From NCBI GenBank assembly GCA_014898415.1, contig RCTD01000001.1, positions 4,464,001-4,528,000 of the forward strand: 64,000 nucleotides of DNA, read 5' to 3'. The DNA comes from Stromatinia cepivora. Lineage: Eukaryota; Ascomycota; Leotiomycetes; Helotiales; Sclerotiniaceae. The notes beneath the pieces are model-generated. The model searched no databases. It saw only the letters and a list, made by a program, of their open reading frames with translations, and had not been told where the DNA came from. The position numbers and the translations under genes were made by a program. Shown here one piece after another: positions 49,034 through 61,762 of this stretch; the stretch's first letter is position 1; the number at the start of each line of letters is the position of its first letter.

Positions 49034-51863
49034 AATTGCGAATTCTGGAGGAGTAGATAATTTGAATTGGTTTATGCGAAGATGTGGAATTGTAATGAGC
49101 GTGAGTTGGTTGATATGATTTTTTTTTTCCTCTTTGCGATTTCGCGTTTGGCGGGCATAAAATTTGAGTTGTTGCCTGAGGCAAATTATATCCAAGCAAG
49201 TAATGCAAAGGGTAAAGGCCCATACCACTGGGATTTTACCGACTGAGACAATGAGGACTGAAATCTGGGGGAGATTTCAACATACCTTCGAGATCACTTA
49301 TTTACCAGGTATAAATTCCGACTGCAAACACTACATTGATATAAGGCAACATTTATTCTATTGGGAGTGCTGCGTAAATCTGGGGGAGACTTCATCACTT
49401 ATTTACCAGGTAGGAATCCCGACCCAAAACACAGCGTTGACTAAGTACCATTGATTCCATTCCATTGCGATGCGGCGTGATATGATATTTGAGGAGGACT
49501 TCAAATTTCTGCAATTGAACCATTCGAGAAATCATTTACTTACTAGATATCCCGACTAAAAACCACAACATTCAAAATAAAGCAATATTGATATCATTGG
49601 GAATGCTGCGTCTTTACATGCGCAATCGAACGCACACGCAACTATTTATTGACGCCTGAACGACGTTTCTTTGAATGCAGCTCGTATGAAAAGATATCTT
49701 GGAATCTTGGTATTTTGGAGGTCGCCGATTAAATGCGACTTTTGGCCTTATTGCGATATCTCAGTTCCGTCATGTTCACCAAAGTTCGAACACGAAAGGT
49801 TCAAGATCATGCCAGCAGATCCCCAAATAATTATAACTTCTTGTCATCACGGATACGAGCATCATATATGCATCTCTTCACCCAAGAGAATTTCAGTTCA
49901 ACCACCCCTTTTAATGCTTTCCATGCTGGTCTCAGCTACCACAGACTACTAAGTAAAGAGACCGGTGTACACGGCGGTCAATTCGACAATTCAAGAGTAC
50001 CAACATTATCTACCCGAGACGATGTTACTTACGATGCTCTATATTATCACCATCATCTTGGTTGGAGCCTTTCTAGACGGTCGTTCCTGTGACACTGTTT
50101 GATGTACTCCAGACTTTTTAATCTGCAGAATTTGAAATCGTGGTATGGATTGCATGCTTCATCAGAATCACTTCGCGCATGAGATACTTGCTCTTTACAG
50201 CCCCCCACATCATGAAACACGACAAAGAAGGATCAAAATCTTTTGTATCACCAATTCGAATTGGATTTTCTTTCGAAATTGGTTCAAATTGGATCCCCTA
50301 TCCTTTGAGCAGCGCGTTACATTGACGTGTTGAAGTAATTGTTGACACGAAACGGAGACTTTTTCAAAGTATGATAGGTCGGATGAACACCAGAAAACCA
50401 TCAATGTGCGAGCGGGATTAGGATGCACATTACGGATTGGACCGAAAATGAAGGGAGTCTAAAAATTTCTGTACCTGAAGCTATTCCTTATGGAGAATAG
50501 ATTCCTTGAAAATATCGAAAGAACTCCCGGAATTACTACCTATCCTCAGCCTAACCTTACCATCTGCTCAGGTTTCCTTGTCCTTTTGAAACCATTCCCG
50601 GCATACGAATTCACTAATGCTGGTCAAGCAATATGTACCGGTTATGCAATGTACAGCTTATGCTTAATAAGTATTCCCTTTTCTAACCCCGCTAACTTGC
50701 TTCGATCCTTGGGAGGCTTCAATTATCTGGCCAACTATATTATGATCAAAACAAGAAAAGCAAGAATTCTCGAAAAAAAAACAACAACAACAAAATAGTT
50801 GGATGAGGGAAGTTTATTAAAAAGAAAACTTGATGATCGATCATAAAACTACTAAGCCACAGCATGGTCAATGCTAACTCACATCTTCCCCACAGGTCCA
50901 ATTTGATATCAATCTAATCTCGCTACGTGGAGTCTATACTCTTTTGAACTTACTTCAGATCACCAATTTCTTGATTGGCGTCTCTGATAGACAGATTAGA
51001 TACGGCAAGAAATGAAAAATCCTTTTTTTGGGCCGAATTCCAAGCTATTTTCTCCGAATCACCGAGTACCGTCCACTCATGCCCCTCCATAAGATTCGGA
51101 CGGGGGGCTTTGACATCTAGAAAATATCACCTCAACTTTCGTGGCACTGAACCGCATTGCTTGTGACCCCTACAATCCAATTATTTACTTTCATGCATCG
51201 TATTTTTTTCGTATTGCAGCACGCCTTCCTGTAAGTGCAGGGTGATGTTAAGGCGGGGATTATGTCAAGCTACAGGATAAAAAGTATCCGTTAATGGGAC
51301 TGCTTTAACCAACACCGAGGAGAAGTCTACCTTGCAGTAGATCACCGCGGTCCGCGGTCCGTTGAAATGCCATCAATCGTTCATCGCAGGCACACTGATT
51401 CTTAAAAACACATGAGAACCATGCACAAACCCACCCGGCGATTCCTCATCGGATATCCGTAATCTCTCATAAACGCCCCCGCGCCTACACTTAGCATCTT
51501 GGTCAGAGTTAAGTACCTTTACCCTCCTCGTTTGTAACGGATTTTACATCACTCCATATAATATACCTTTGAAGATCATTTATACCCGGATGAACCATTG
51601 GGTCTATTACCTCACTACCCTTTGTCCTCAACCAAAACATTCGTTACACGTTTCCTTCTTGCATTGTGACCGTTATTTTGTTTCCTTTCTTTCAATATTG
51701 ATATTTTTCTTTCATTATACCCATGCAGTTTTCAAGACGATACGCACGACACTATACACATTGAGACCAGCTTTCGGTCATAGTGTCTTGTTCTACCAGG
51801 ACTGCTTTCTCAATCTTATGATACAGCGCTAGGTATCCCGCACCAGTTCTGAGAGTGTATACA
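49034..51863. other. Intergenic 2.8 kb, no supported gene
   Basis: Apart from the three-copy repeat at 49261-49612, I see only short motif-free frames. A GC-rich palindromic patch (CCGCGGTCCGCGG) lies near 51346-51360. Confidence 0.55.
49261..49612. repeat. Three decayed direct copies of a ~115-bp sequence
   Basis: AATCTGGGGGAGA occurs at about 49262 and 49377. ATCACTTATTTACCAGG occurs at 49293 and 49394, with a diverged form at 49531. The closing ATTGGGAGTGCTGCG recurs near 49360, 49460 (diverged) and 49596. Each copy also holds a CCGAC.AAAACAC.A block in between. Confidence 0.6.
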
Positions 51864-54800
51864 ATGCAGATCAAGGGCTCCTTGTTGCTGATACTAGGGG
51901 TTTCTATTCAATGGGTATTTGCTGCACCATGGGATGTTAGGATTAAGGAGCGTGACGACTCCGCAGCTCTATCTTCGACGATCACTTCTGCGTCACCGCC
52001 ACCGTCGATCTCAAGTAGCGCGAAAGGTCCGCGGGAAAGCAATGAAAGTCCCACATCAACTTCAATCACCACACCCCTCGCGAAGTACTTCTTTGTCAAT
52101 GTCAATGTCAATGTCAATGACTACATCAACTTCGAGTACAGCAATGTTGACCTCCACTGCCTCATCATCCTCAATAAGTGGATCAGCCACAACTATCCCT
52201 GTCACAGATTCAGCCTTCAATTGTATGAAACACCTACCTTTCTCTAGGTTTTAATATGCTGACAAATTAACAGCTACAATAACTCCCGGCCAGTTACCTC
52301 TACAGCCCGAAATCACACCAGCTTTTGCTATTGCAGGAGTCATTCTCGTCGCCACCGGCGCATTATATACTTTCATTGGAATCAAGAACAAATGGCTACA
52401 TATCTCTCTTTCGACGGCATACCTTGTCAGCGTTGCGATAACGGTATTGATTCTATATGTTATGAATCTACCTGTTAGCAATGCGGTCCAGGGAGCATAT
52501 GTCGTTGCAGTTGTGCTACCTGGGCTCATCATTGGAGGATGCTCATTAATATTTACAGAGATGACCGAGGGCCTTGGATGTCTTTTGGGTGGATTCTGTT
52601 TCAGCATGTGGCTACTTGTGATGAAGGCTGGCGGACTAATTACCTCAACAAGTGGAAAATCGATATTAATTGCAGTAATCAGTATTGCGGCTTACTCATT
52701 ATCTTTCAGTCATCACACCAGAACCTATGGATTGATCGCATGCATATCATTTGCTGGATCCACAGCCGTCGTTCTCGGAATCGACTGTTTTAGTAGAGCA
52801 GGCCTGAAAGAATTTTGGGCTTATATTTGGAACTTGAACCAAAACCTATTTCCTCTCGGTGCGACTACATACCCTGTAACAAGGGGAATTCGTGTCGAGA
52901 TTGCTGCGATTTTTATTATATTCTTAGCCGGTCTAGTGTCTCAATCAAAGGTACATAAGATGATCCAAGCACGCCGTGCGCAAAGAATGGAAGAGCGACA
53001 AGAAAACGCAAGGGTTCTAGAAGAGGAAGAAATGAATTTAGGAAAAAGAATTGAGGACCAAAACATCGCAGAAAAGGAACGATGGGAGAAGACATATGGT
53101 GATAAAATTGAAATCAAATCCGGAGATGAATCAACACGAGATTCTGGAGTGAGTGATATGGAAAGTTCAAAACGCGGTCCTGCCAGCATAATTACTTCTG
53201 TTGTGGAGCTCGATGGAAAAGCAATTGAAATGTCCGACATGTCTTCGCCTACGAGGTCGAATGGAACAGGACTTGTTATGCCTAATCGAAACGGACATGA
53301 TGGAGCAGTTACAGTACGCGTCGCTCGAGATGTTGAACCTGAGAGTGGAAATTCTGTGCCATCGCGTCAACTTAGTCAAGCGTCTTATACGTCTCAAACA
53401 ATAACAAGTTCGGCTAGCGATGAAGTTTCTGTTGTTGGCATGGACGAGAAATCTCGCCTAGCAAGTCGAAATTCCCAGAAACTTCCAAATGGGGCCTCTA
53501 CTCCAGGAATCACAGTCGCACCGGAGGTAGTGCCTCTTCCTTTCAAAATTCCAGAAGATGAAGTGGAGGATAATCGCTCTTCGATTGCTACTTCTCCGGA
53601 TGAAGATCTAGCGGTGGATAACAAAAACTTAAGGCGTGTATCCAGTCGCGGCTCTGCATCATTGAAAAGGCTCTCTACTCGATCGAAAAGGGAATCTCAA
53701 AGGTATTTGAAAGAACAAGGTATTAGCACGGAAGATTTAGTGACTACTTATGCCAATGAAGACGACCGGGCGAGTTCCGTTGCAGCAACTGTGGATGACC
53801 TCAGTGAGGATGAAGATAGGGAGACGAGAAGTGTACGCTCATCATTTGTGGATCAAGACACAACGATGCCGGATGCAGAAATTCCTGCAAATGAAAGTCA
53901 ACAAAACGAGCAAAGCCTGGTATCCCCGACCGAGACGATAATTGAATCGCCAGGAAGTCCATCCGGACAAACGATTTCGTTGCCTCAAACTAAACCAACT
54001 TCCGAAGATGAGGGTAATAAACTTGCTAGTGAAAAGCCCGGCATCATACTGAACTCTGAGCTTCGGCCAGAGTCAGGAATTACTGTTGCTACTGATATTC
54101 TTATTCTTAACACTCCGGGAGGTGAAACGTTTTCCGAGGATGCAATGCCGCAACAGCACCCTTTAACCGCAAGTGGGGATCTAGCAGCTAATGCGATAGA
54201 CTGCGAGGATGGAGAAGGCCTCGAAGCTAACGAGGATGCTACTGAATCAAAACTCAAGACAGAGCCATCTGTTACATCCGCACCTAATGCCAAGACTGCG
54301 ACACTCACGAAAGACCAATTACCTTCCCAACTTTCGAGGGTCGTCATGTCATATCGTACCAACGAGTGGGCAAAACATCTAGGCCATGCAGACTCTCCAC
54401 AGTTGGAAGAACTGAATATCTCCGAGAACATTCCTGAGGACCACAAATCAGAATCAGCAGTTCCTGTGGATGTTGAAGCACTTCAACAAACAGCTCACGA
54501 CGCTCTTCCTCCTCCTGCACCACGTTCATCTTCTCAGCAATCAACCTCCCCAGGTTTAACCAGATCAAGTTCGACTCAATCAAATATCACGCCTTTCGCT
54601 ACAATACCCGAACATGATGTTTCGACACGAAACTCCTCACAACAATCACTGGGAGGTTATGCATTGCAGCGACCACCGCGCAATTCTCTAAATCCCAATA
54701 TCCCAGAGCTCATCGTTGAATCACCTGGCAAGGAAATTCCACCTTCACAAAGATACTCTTCTCAATTGATTTCTCCTCCAGTTGGAGGTCCTAATACTTT

Positions 54801-55410
54801 AATGGGCAAACGTGACACAATGTTACGCAACCGATCATCTTATTTTGCTACGATAAATACACCCACACGTTCCGTGACAACTCCCGGACAATATCAATTT
54901 TCACCCTCTGCTCCAACTTCTCAAATGGATAGTGAAACAGGATCAATTCATAATTCGCTCGGTCACCATCGGCTCAGCACTTCATCACCAATCCTTCCCG
55001 AAGACGACGATATCCCACTTTCCCATCGTCGCGAACTCATCCGTCAATCTACTTCTCAACCCTTAATCACACCCAACACAAACTTTAATTCGCATCAACC
55101 AAAACGAAAATCGGGGATCCAAAATCCGATGATCAGGGAACAACAATTGGCGAGTTGGAGGCAGAGTATAGCGAATGATGCGCAGGTGCAGAAGAAGAAG
55201 GAAGTGGAGGCGCTGGAAATTAGGAGGAGTATGTTATGGCAGGAACGGAGAGTGGAGGAGATGAGGAGGGAGGTGGAGAGGAGACAAAGGGAGGAAAGAG
55301 AGGAGAGGTGGGATGAGAGGGTTAGGAAAGGAGGAAATGCAGGTGGGATGGAGGAGTTGCATAGGAAGATGTTGAGTCGGATGCAGGATGAGGCGAGGAG
55401 GGGGATTTGA
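51864..55410 (+). CDS. DUF4203/TMEM198-like multi-pass membrane protein with long cytosolic tail (apparent frameshift)
   Basis: Two exons, 51864-52222 and 52274-55410 (intron 51 nt, branch TGCTGAC), about 1,160 residues. A signal peptide (MQIKGSLLLILGVSIQWVFA, cleavable after VFA) is followed by a Ser/Thr/Pro-rich outer region, then seven hydrophobic spans (ITPAFAIAGVILVATGALY to EIAAIFIIFLAGLVSQ) as in DUF4203 proteins. Next is a ~780-residue disordered Ser/Glu-rich tail ending in a charged coiled coil (EIRRSMLWQERRVEEMRREV). Function is unknown. The Ser/Thr-rich region changes frame: it is in one frame until about TSITTP and in another from SRSTSLSMSM, with no good intron between. One extra C in the CCCC run at 52074-52077 would explain it, as assembly error or true mutation. 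A GTATTT...CCGCAG intron (51915-51966) also restores phase but destroys the signal cleavage site and yields an Arg-rich stretch. Confidence 0.8.
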
Positions 55411-58400
55411 GGGGTAAGTGGGGGATGGAGTGAAAGGAAGGGAAAGGGTAATTATTTAATGGTTAACTTTTGGACGGAGGGATGGATGGATGGAATGTAA
55501 TAGAAGGATATCTAGGTCTTGCTAGTCTGGACATTGGTGGCAATTTCTTTTTCTTGTATATACATATATATTTACGGTTTGCTGAGGATAATGGGACACA
55601 CGATACCTAGGCCATAGGACGACAGGACAGGACAGGATACGTATTATCAGATACGAAAGGCATGGATGGATAGGATACCCATGGATGGGATTCACTTAGC
55701 TTAGCTTACAAGTGATTTGGATGGATGGATGGATGGGTCGGGGAGTTTTCGGGTATGGTAGTATAGTATATACTGGTTTTATCACGCGGAATATCATAAT
55801 ATGTGCAGAATTTTGGAATCGTGGAGATTTCTGGTTTTGAGGAGCTGTGATGGATATTTGGTAATTAATGGAAGAGTAATTTTTCGCTGTGTGCGGTTAC
55901 TGTTTATTATAGGACTAAATATCTTGCCTATGTGAATTTTTGGTCGATGTTTCTTACTCCCTTTCTTTCTTTTGTAGGGTGGAGTATATATAACTATTTA
56001 TTCATTTACTTCACTCCATATCTTCCTTCTCATCTCTCTTTTCAATATGAACTCTTCAGTCGAGCTCTAAATCCAAAATCATCATCTAATATGTAAATCA
56101 ACTTCAAATTCAACTTCAAATTCAAAGACAAATCCAAAGAAAAATCCAACCCATCTAAATGTAATCTCCTAGGACCCACAACCTTCGAAAATTTTTTCTA
56201 GAAGGAAATTAGGGTCCACTGATATACGGTGAATGTTGGATGATCCATGTACTTGCAGGATGGTGGATGAGTTGGGATGATGAATGGGACGAAAAGTGTA
56301 TTGATTTTTGGTTGTGAGAAATACCAGGTAGATACTAGAATAGGGGTTTCTTTCTGAAAACGGCATTGATACAGGCACTTTCTAGAGCCTAGAATTGGAT
56401 TTGCCGGGAAATCATCTCATGCCATAAGTTGCAATATAGATGCCGGGCTAGATTTGAACAATCGTTCCAAGTTGCAACTGAATGTACGAAGTGCTTTGTA
56501 GCCTTGTAGGTAGATCAGATGAAGTTAGGCCCGGGTGTCAAATATAGGTATTGGAGCCTCGGCGAGGCTTGCAAAGCTGGGGTTATAGGTGAGACTGACT
56601 TTGGAGGTATGAGGCCTAACGTCATACTGCATTGCATGATGGATTCCCTTTGAAAGCAATTTCGCGATATGCTTGTATTATTGGGACAAGGCTGAAAGTC
56701 CTAAAGAGATGAATCATGAATGAGATAATCAAATTGTGGAATTTGAAAATCATGCAATTGACGTGGTAAGAAAAATCAAAAGGAGTTTTGTGTTTGAGTT
56801 TTGGTGGTGGGGGCGCTAGGCTGGAGGGATAGGCTCAGCCGGCTAGCTTCAGGGGTAAAGTTGATTCCTGGATGAGGGAGGCATTCATTTCATTTCCGAG
56901 GGATTGGGTCGGGAGTTGGGATTTTTTGTGATTGTTACCTATAGATCAGAGATCAGAAGGATTGGGATACGGCATAGATGGAAAAGTGGAATTTCAATTG
57001 TAGTAATGATATGTATTATGTGATTTAAGTAAGAGTAGCATATCAATGAATGAATGGTACGTAAGACCTGCATGAAATATGAAATATGAAATGTAATATG
57101 TACGCTCTGACATTCGAGCTTTTAATCAATTGGTAATCTAGCATGAGTGGTTAGATGAATTAGATAGATGAAATCGATAAATTGGATGAAATTGACTTCT
57201 TTTGGGTGTTATGATTAGATATTATGGATGGCCAATCAATACCAATAATTGAGAATCCTGGCTGGGCTGGGGTGATGATTGCTTTTGTAGAATACTTGAG
57301 AAGTTGTGGCTGCAGCACATTGCTGAGAACAGAGCACAAATATAAAGTTTCTTAGAGTTGAGCTATGGCTGATTTTTCAATATACTTTAGGGCGGGTTTA
57401 GATATACTATATACTTCGGTAATGCCGGTTTTGAGCTGGTTATATACTCGCATGCTTGGTCTTCGATATTCTTAGAGATGAATAGAAATGAATGAAAAGA
57501 ATTGATTTTGATGAATACCAAGGTATTGTGCTCTAGGTGTCCCATGTGTTCCAAGGTAAAGACACGCAGATACTACCTGAGCAATTAACCACCATTTAAC
57601 TAATGACCCAGGGTTATGGATGAGATGATATAGCTAAGTAATTTATTGACAGACACAACTTGGGGTGAAATACTACGTAGTGACGCGATATGATACATTA
57701 CCAGGTTATACTTTGGGATTGAATTGATCTCATTTATATATGAGGATTTTCGTTCTTTTTTGACATTGAGTTTGGATCTGTGAACTAAACTTACTTCTAC
57801 TCTCCTACTTATTACTTTCTATTTTTCTCTCACAAGATATATTTGGCTTCAATCTTGGGTCCGTGGATTCTGTGCTACTGTTCTATTTTGACTCTTTTAT
57901 ACCTAACCTACCGAGCGGCGACTTCTACTCTTCAGCTGTCTTCTTTTCTCTTTATAACATAAGGTTACCAGTCATTCATATTCTACCAAATCTTTGAAAC
58001 GTTTTGAACCACACAGACACATACAAATACATATACACATACACATATACATACACACACACTCATATATACATATATATTACCCTCAAAAATCAAATCA
58101 CAGAAGAAATGAACTTTCAATCTCTAAACTCTTTCAACACGAAATGATTCAATTTACTGAAATATCAGGCATTTCATCACATTTGACTCAGCAAGCGAAT
58201 CAAAAACTTCAATTCCTGCAGGACTCCTATCCGACTGCATCGCATTGCATTAGTACAATTACCGACAGAGAATCCTTTCAACTGAAGGGTCAATATTTCA
58301 AAATTTCGATATCTATACGACTACGAGGTCGTTTTAATAAAAATCTATCACCAATAATAATAATAATATTAATATTAATAGAAGAAAAGGAAGAGGAAAA

Positions 58401-58448
58401 GGTTGAAGAGAAGAAAGAAATACGCTTATCAGTCATCGCGGCCAATAA
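55411..58448. other. Intergenic and probable 5' leader of the Erf4-like gene
   Basis: The first 2 kb is G/A-rich on the plus strand, with short GGAT runs near 55480 and 55720. From about 57780 the plus strand turns C/T-rich (leader-like), with A/C dinucleotide-rich sequence near 58010-58070. The missing first coding exon of the next gene should lie here. Confidence 0.5.
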
Positions 58449-60164
58449 TCCGGCCGCAAATTCCCAACGGCGTCACACGTATCAAGTCTACCGACCACCA
58501 TATCTTCATCCACCATAGAAACCACCAATCGAGCAAATGCCCCTCCTTCAGCGACTGGAAACGCGAGAATTCCTTCACCAAGTCATCAACCTCCATATCC
58601 ATCACCAACCCCCGGTTTATCCAATCCCGATCAACCACAAGTTCGAATAAGTAGTCCAACGAGGTGGAGTTGGAGGAACGCCTTACCGGGTGCTGCGAAT
58701 ACTGGTACGATCGACACTTTTCCAAATCCTTTTAGATCTCGTGCTGGCTCGGGAAGTATTGTGAGAGGAAGACCAAGAAGACCAAGTACATCCAGATTGT
58801 GGAATCCGACAAATTCAACTCCAAGATCATATCCCCAGACTCCAAAAAGACATCAATCGCCACAAGAAGGACAACCGGTTATTGCGATACCACTTCAACA
58901 TCCGGATATATCTAATTTGCGAGAGGGAGCTGGTGCTGGAGGTGATTATCCATTATTGACATTACCGGAGCAACGACAACAAAGACATTCCGCATCTACG
59001 AAGGCAAGTTTACAGGTTCATAGGAGTGGAAGTTCATTGAGTTCACATCGAATATCTTTGCCAAGAACTGTAAGCATTGATCTTGCGCGAAGTCGAAAAA
59101 GCGGTGATTCTCCTCTTACGCCTACTACCGGACCAAAGCTCGATAAAGGGAAAGGGAAAGCAGTGGAGGAAAAGCCTGCGATAACAGTTGCTACGACGTT
59201 GGAAAAACTTACGGGAAGAGCCCCGGAAGGAAGACAACTTACTCCGACACCTGTTTCGGGTATCTCTTTCGATTTCAGTAAAGCAGCTATGTCTACGGAC
59301 CTCGAGCGTGGTCCCAATACCCTCAATCTATATAATGCATCCGGCACATCACCCATACCTCATGCGAACGATTCAAATACATCATTACCTGGCGGTATCG
59401 GTCCCGCATTATCCTCAAATGGTACATCGATAGTTGGGGAAGAACCAGGAGAGGGCGATGATGCAGATGAATGGGGTCCTCAACATCCATGTTATCCACA
59501 TATGAATCCGCATGTTCCACTCTCATCACCTCTATATACCACCACCCGCATAATACGTATTCGTCGAGATTGGATGTTGGAAGGAGATCTGGCACCTACG
59601 TTTTCAAATTTATACCCAGAGATTCTGGATCCGGCTGGTGTTACAGAACAGGATTTTAGAGGCTTGATCGAGAGGATTAATAGTGAATTAATACCGGCAT
59701 TCAATCCTTGGGGAGCGAGAAATATTTTTGATGGTGTGATGGGATTGGTGACGGGTTGGATGTGGGATGATTTGGGATGGACGGGTGTAAAATCGAGGTT
59801 AAATCGAGTAGAAATGTGGTTGGAGGAATGGAATAGGGATATGGAATTAAGAGCAAAGGAACCGGGAACAGCTCCGAAAATTGTGAGCTTGAGGAGAACG
59901 GGATATATGAATGTAAGTTTTTCCTTTGGATTTCCTCTATTTGGCTCATAATTTGGGGAGTTGAAGAGGATAACCTTATTAATGTGTGGCAAATAGCTCG
60001 ATATCCAAGTCCCTGACCCGGAAATTTCATACCCAGCAACCATCCCCGAATCAGATAGATTAAATTCTGGAATATCACAAAATACTCAGAATATGGATCC
60101 CCCGCCAGAATCGGAATTGTTAGCTACAAATCAAGGGAATAGTCAAATGGAGAATGTTTCTTAG
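58449..60164 (+). CDS. Erf4/Golgin-A7-domain protein (palmitoyltransferase partner), 5' exon unresolved
   Basis: Erf4 family proteins pair with the DHHC enzyme Erf2 to palmitoylate Ras-type proteins at ER/Golgi membranes. The main exon ends at 59912 (donor GTAAGT) and the last is 59997-60164; the intron is 84 nt. Upstream the frame is open back to a stop at 58446-58448 but contains no ATG, so a short first exon must be spliced on. The acceptor CCACCATAG at 58518 is a candidate, but I found no donor I trust. The order is a Pro/Ser-rich region (RISSPTRWSWRNALPG), low-complexity Ser/Thr, then the conserved domain: IIRIRRDWMLEGDLAPTFS, LYPEILDPAGV, LIERINSELIPAFNPWG, GVMGLVTGWMWDDLG. The C-terminus is Asn/Gln/Pro-rich. 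Domain call is from recognised pattern, fairly sure. Confidence 0.75.
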
Positions 60165-61090
60165 ATGGGCTGGTGACGATAGTGGTATTGATAGTGGTTG
60201 GTGTAATATATTTGAGGGGATGTACGATGCAAGATGCATTATGTAGAAGTGATGAATGGAGGATGAGGAGAAGAAGAAAGAGAAGCAATTTATACCCCCC
60301 TTTGCATTTTAATCGCACAGGCTTTTTGGAGGAGATCAAAAGCAAGCAGCAGAGAGAGAAGAAAGAAAGAAAGAGAAGAATAGTTGATCTGTTTTGTGGA
60401 CTTGGAATGGCATTATTGGGCGTTGATGCTTATATATACTGATATTGATTGCGAGATCATGAGCTGCTCTTTTGGGGAAGTTTTTGTGGTGGGTGGGTTT
60501 TGGATGGGGATGATGTGAGGGGATATGTGGAGTAGAGGAAGAAATTGGGAGGGAGGGTGTTGAAGGGGAAGAAAGAGAGACAGCGTGGTGAAGGAGGGTT
60601 GATGAATTCCATGTTATGTTTGATGAGGATTCGTAATGCATAATTTGATGAGTGAGGTAGGCTCTAGGGGAAGGAAGACTAGTCAAGATAATGATGCGAG
60701 GGGAAGCATATGTTTGGGTGGAAAGAAAGGTGATGTTTAATAGGTACTTTCTTTGTACATAGATACCTAGGTACTTACTTATAATGATGATGAATTATTG
60801 AACTCTAGAAAACTTTATTAGAAACCGTAAAGACTTGAGTTGAGGAACTTGGAATCTTAATTATAAAATCTTTCTTATTATCTCTCTCGATAGACTTTGA
60901 TGAATTTCAATTCTGAATATCCGCCGTATGTTGATTTTGATTACTTTAACTAATAATTTATATATCATCTCATCTCATATTAATAAAGAAAGCTGTTAAA
61001 GTAACATCACAACTAATTAACTCCACAATCTTCCTTCTTTCTCGAAATCTTTCCTCCTCCCCATCCTCCTCCTTCTTCTTCATCTACTTC

Positions 61091-61091
<1 letters not shown>

Positions 61092-61152
<61 letters not shown>
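61092..61152. repeat. (CTAT)n microsatellite
   Basis: About 15 uninterrupted tetranucleotide copies. Confidence 0.95.
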
Positions 61153-61209
61153 TCATACATACATATACTTTTCCATCCCATTTAATAGAAATTCTAATTA
61201 ATAATTATT

Positions 61210-61307
61210 ACATACTACATACTACATACTACATACTACATACTACATACTACATACTACATACTACATACTACATACTACATACTACATACTACATACT
61301 ACATACT
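61210..61307. repeat. (CATACTA)n 7-bp array
   Basis: About 14 uninterrupted copies of CATACTA, some 60 bases after the CTAT array. Confidence 0.95.
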
Positions 61308-61762
61308 ATACTAACTAGGTATTTCTCCAGATTCTTTTTTTTTAAAAATGGATCATCAATTTTAGCCCCCTCCTTATTCTATTTTATATTCGCCTATTCC
61401 AGTCTATTTTATTCTACATCTATCTATCCTCTCGTCAATTTCTTCAATATTTCTTGTTAGTGGGGAAAGGGAAAGGGGGAGTCCGCTCGTAGAATGGAGG
61501 GAGAGATGGGGAAGATATACAATGCAATGGGATTCAAACTCATGTATATATATACTTATAGGGAAGAGCAGTCTTATTTAATCATTCATAATACAATCTA
61601 TGTGCCTCATTTCCCACCATGGGAGAAACTGCCGTCTCGAATGCCATGAACATCATAATTTGAACTCCCATCCCCAATACTATACACCTAACTCCAAGTC
61701 CCCGCAACCAAGCACTTAGAGAAAGTCATGCGTCAACCACTCAATTGCCTCATTATCCACAA

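Larger units (their letters stand above)
60165..61762. other. Intergenic between convergent genes, with microsatellites
   Basis: G/A-rich to about 60.75 kb, then C/T-rich from about 61.0 kb, the purine-rich strand following each neighbour's sense strand. It holds the CTAT and TACATAC arrays. No gene. Confidence 0.65.

Noticed and set aside
51919..52254. Separate gene in the second frame at the start of the DUF4203 gene
   Set aside because: Its first half is an Arg-rich shadow of the signal-peptide frame; only its second half is plausible coding, as part of the same protein.
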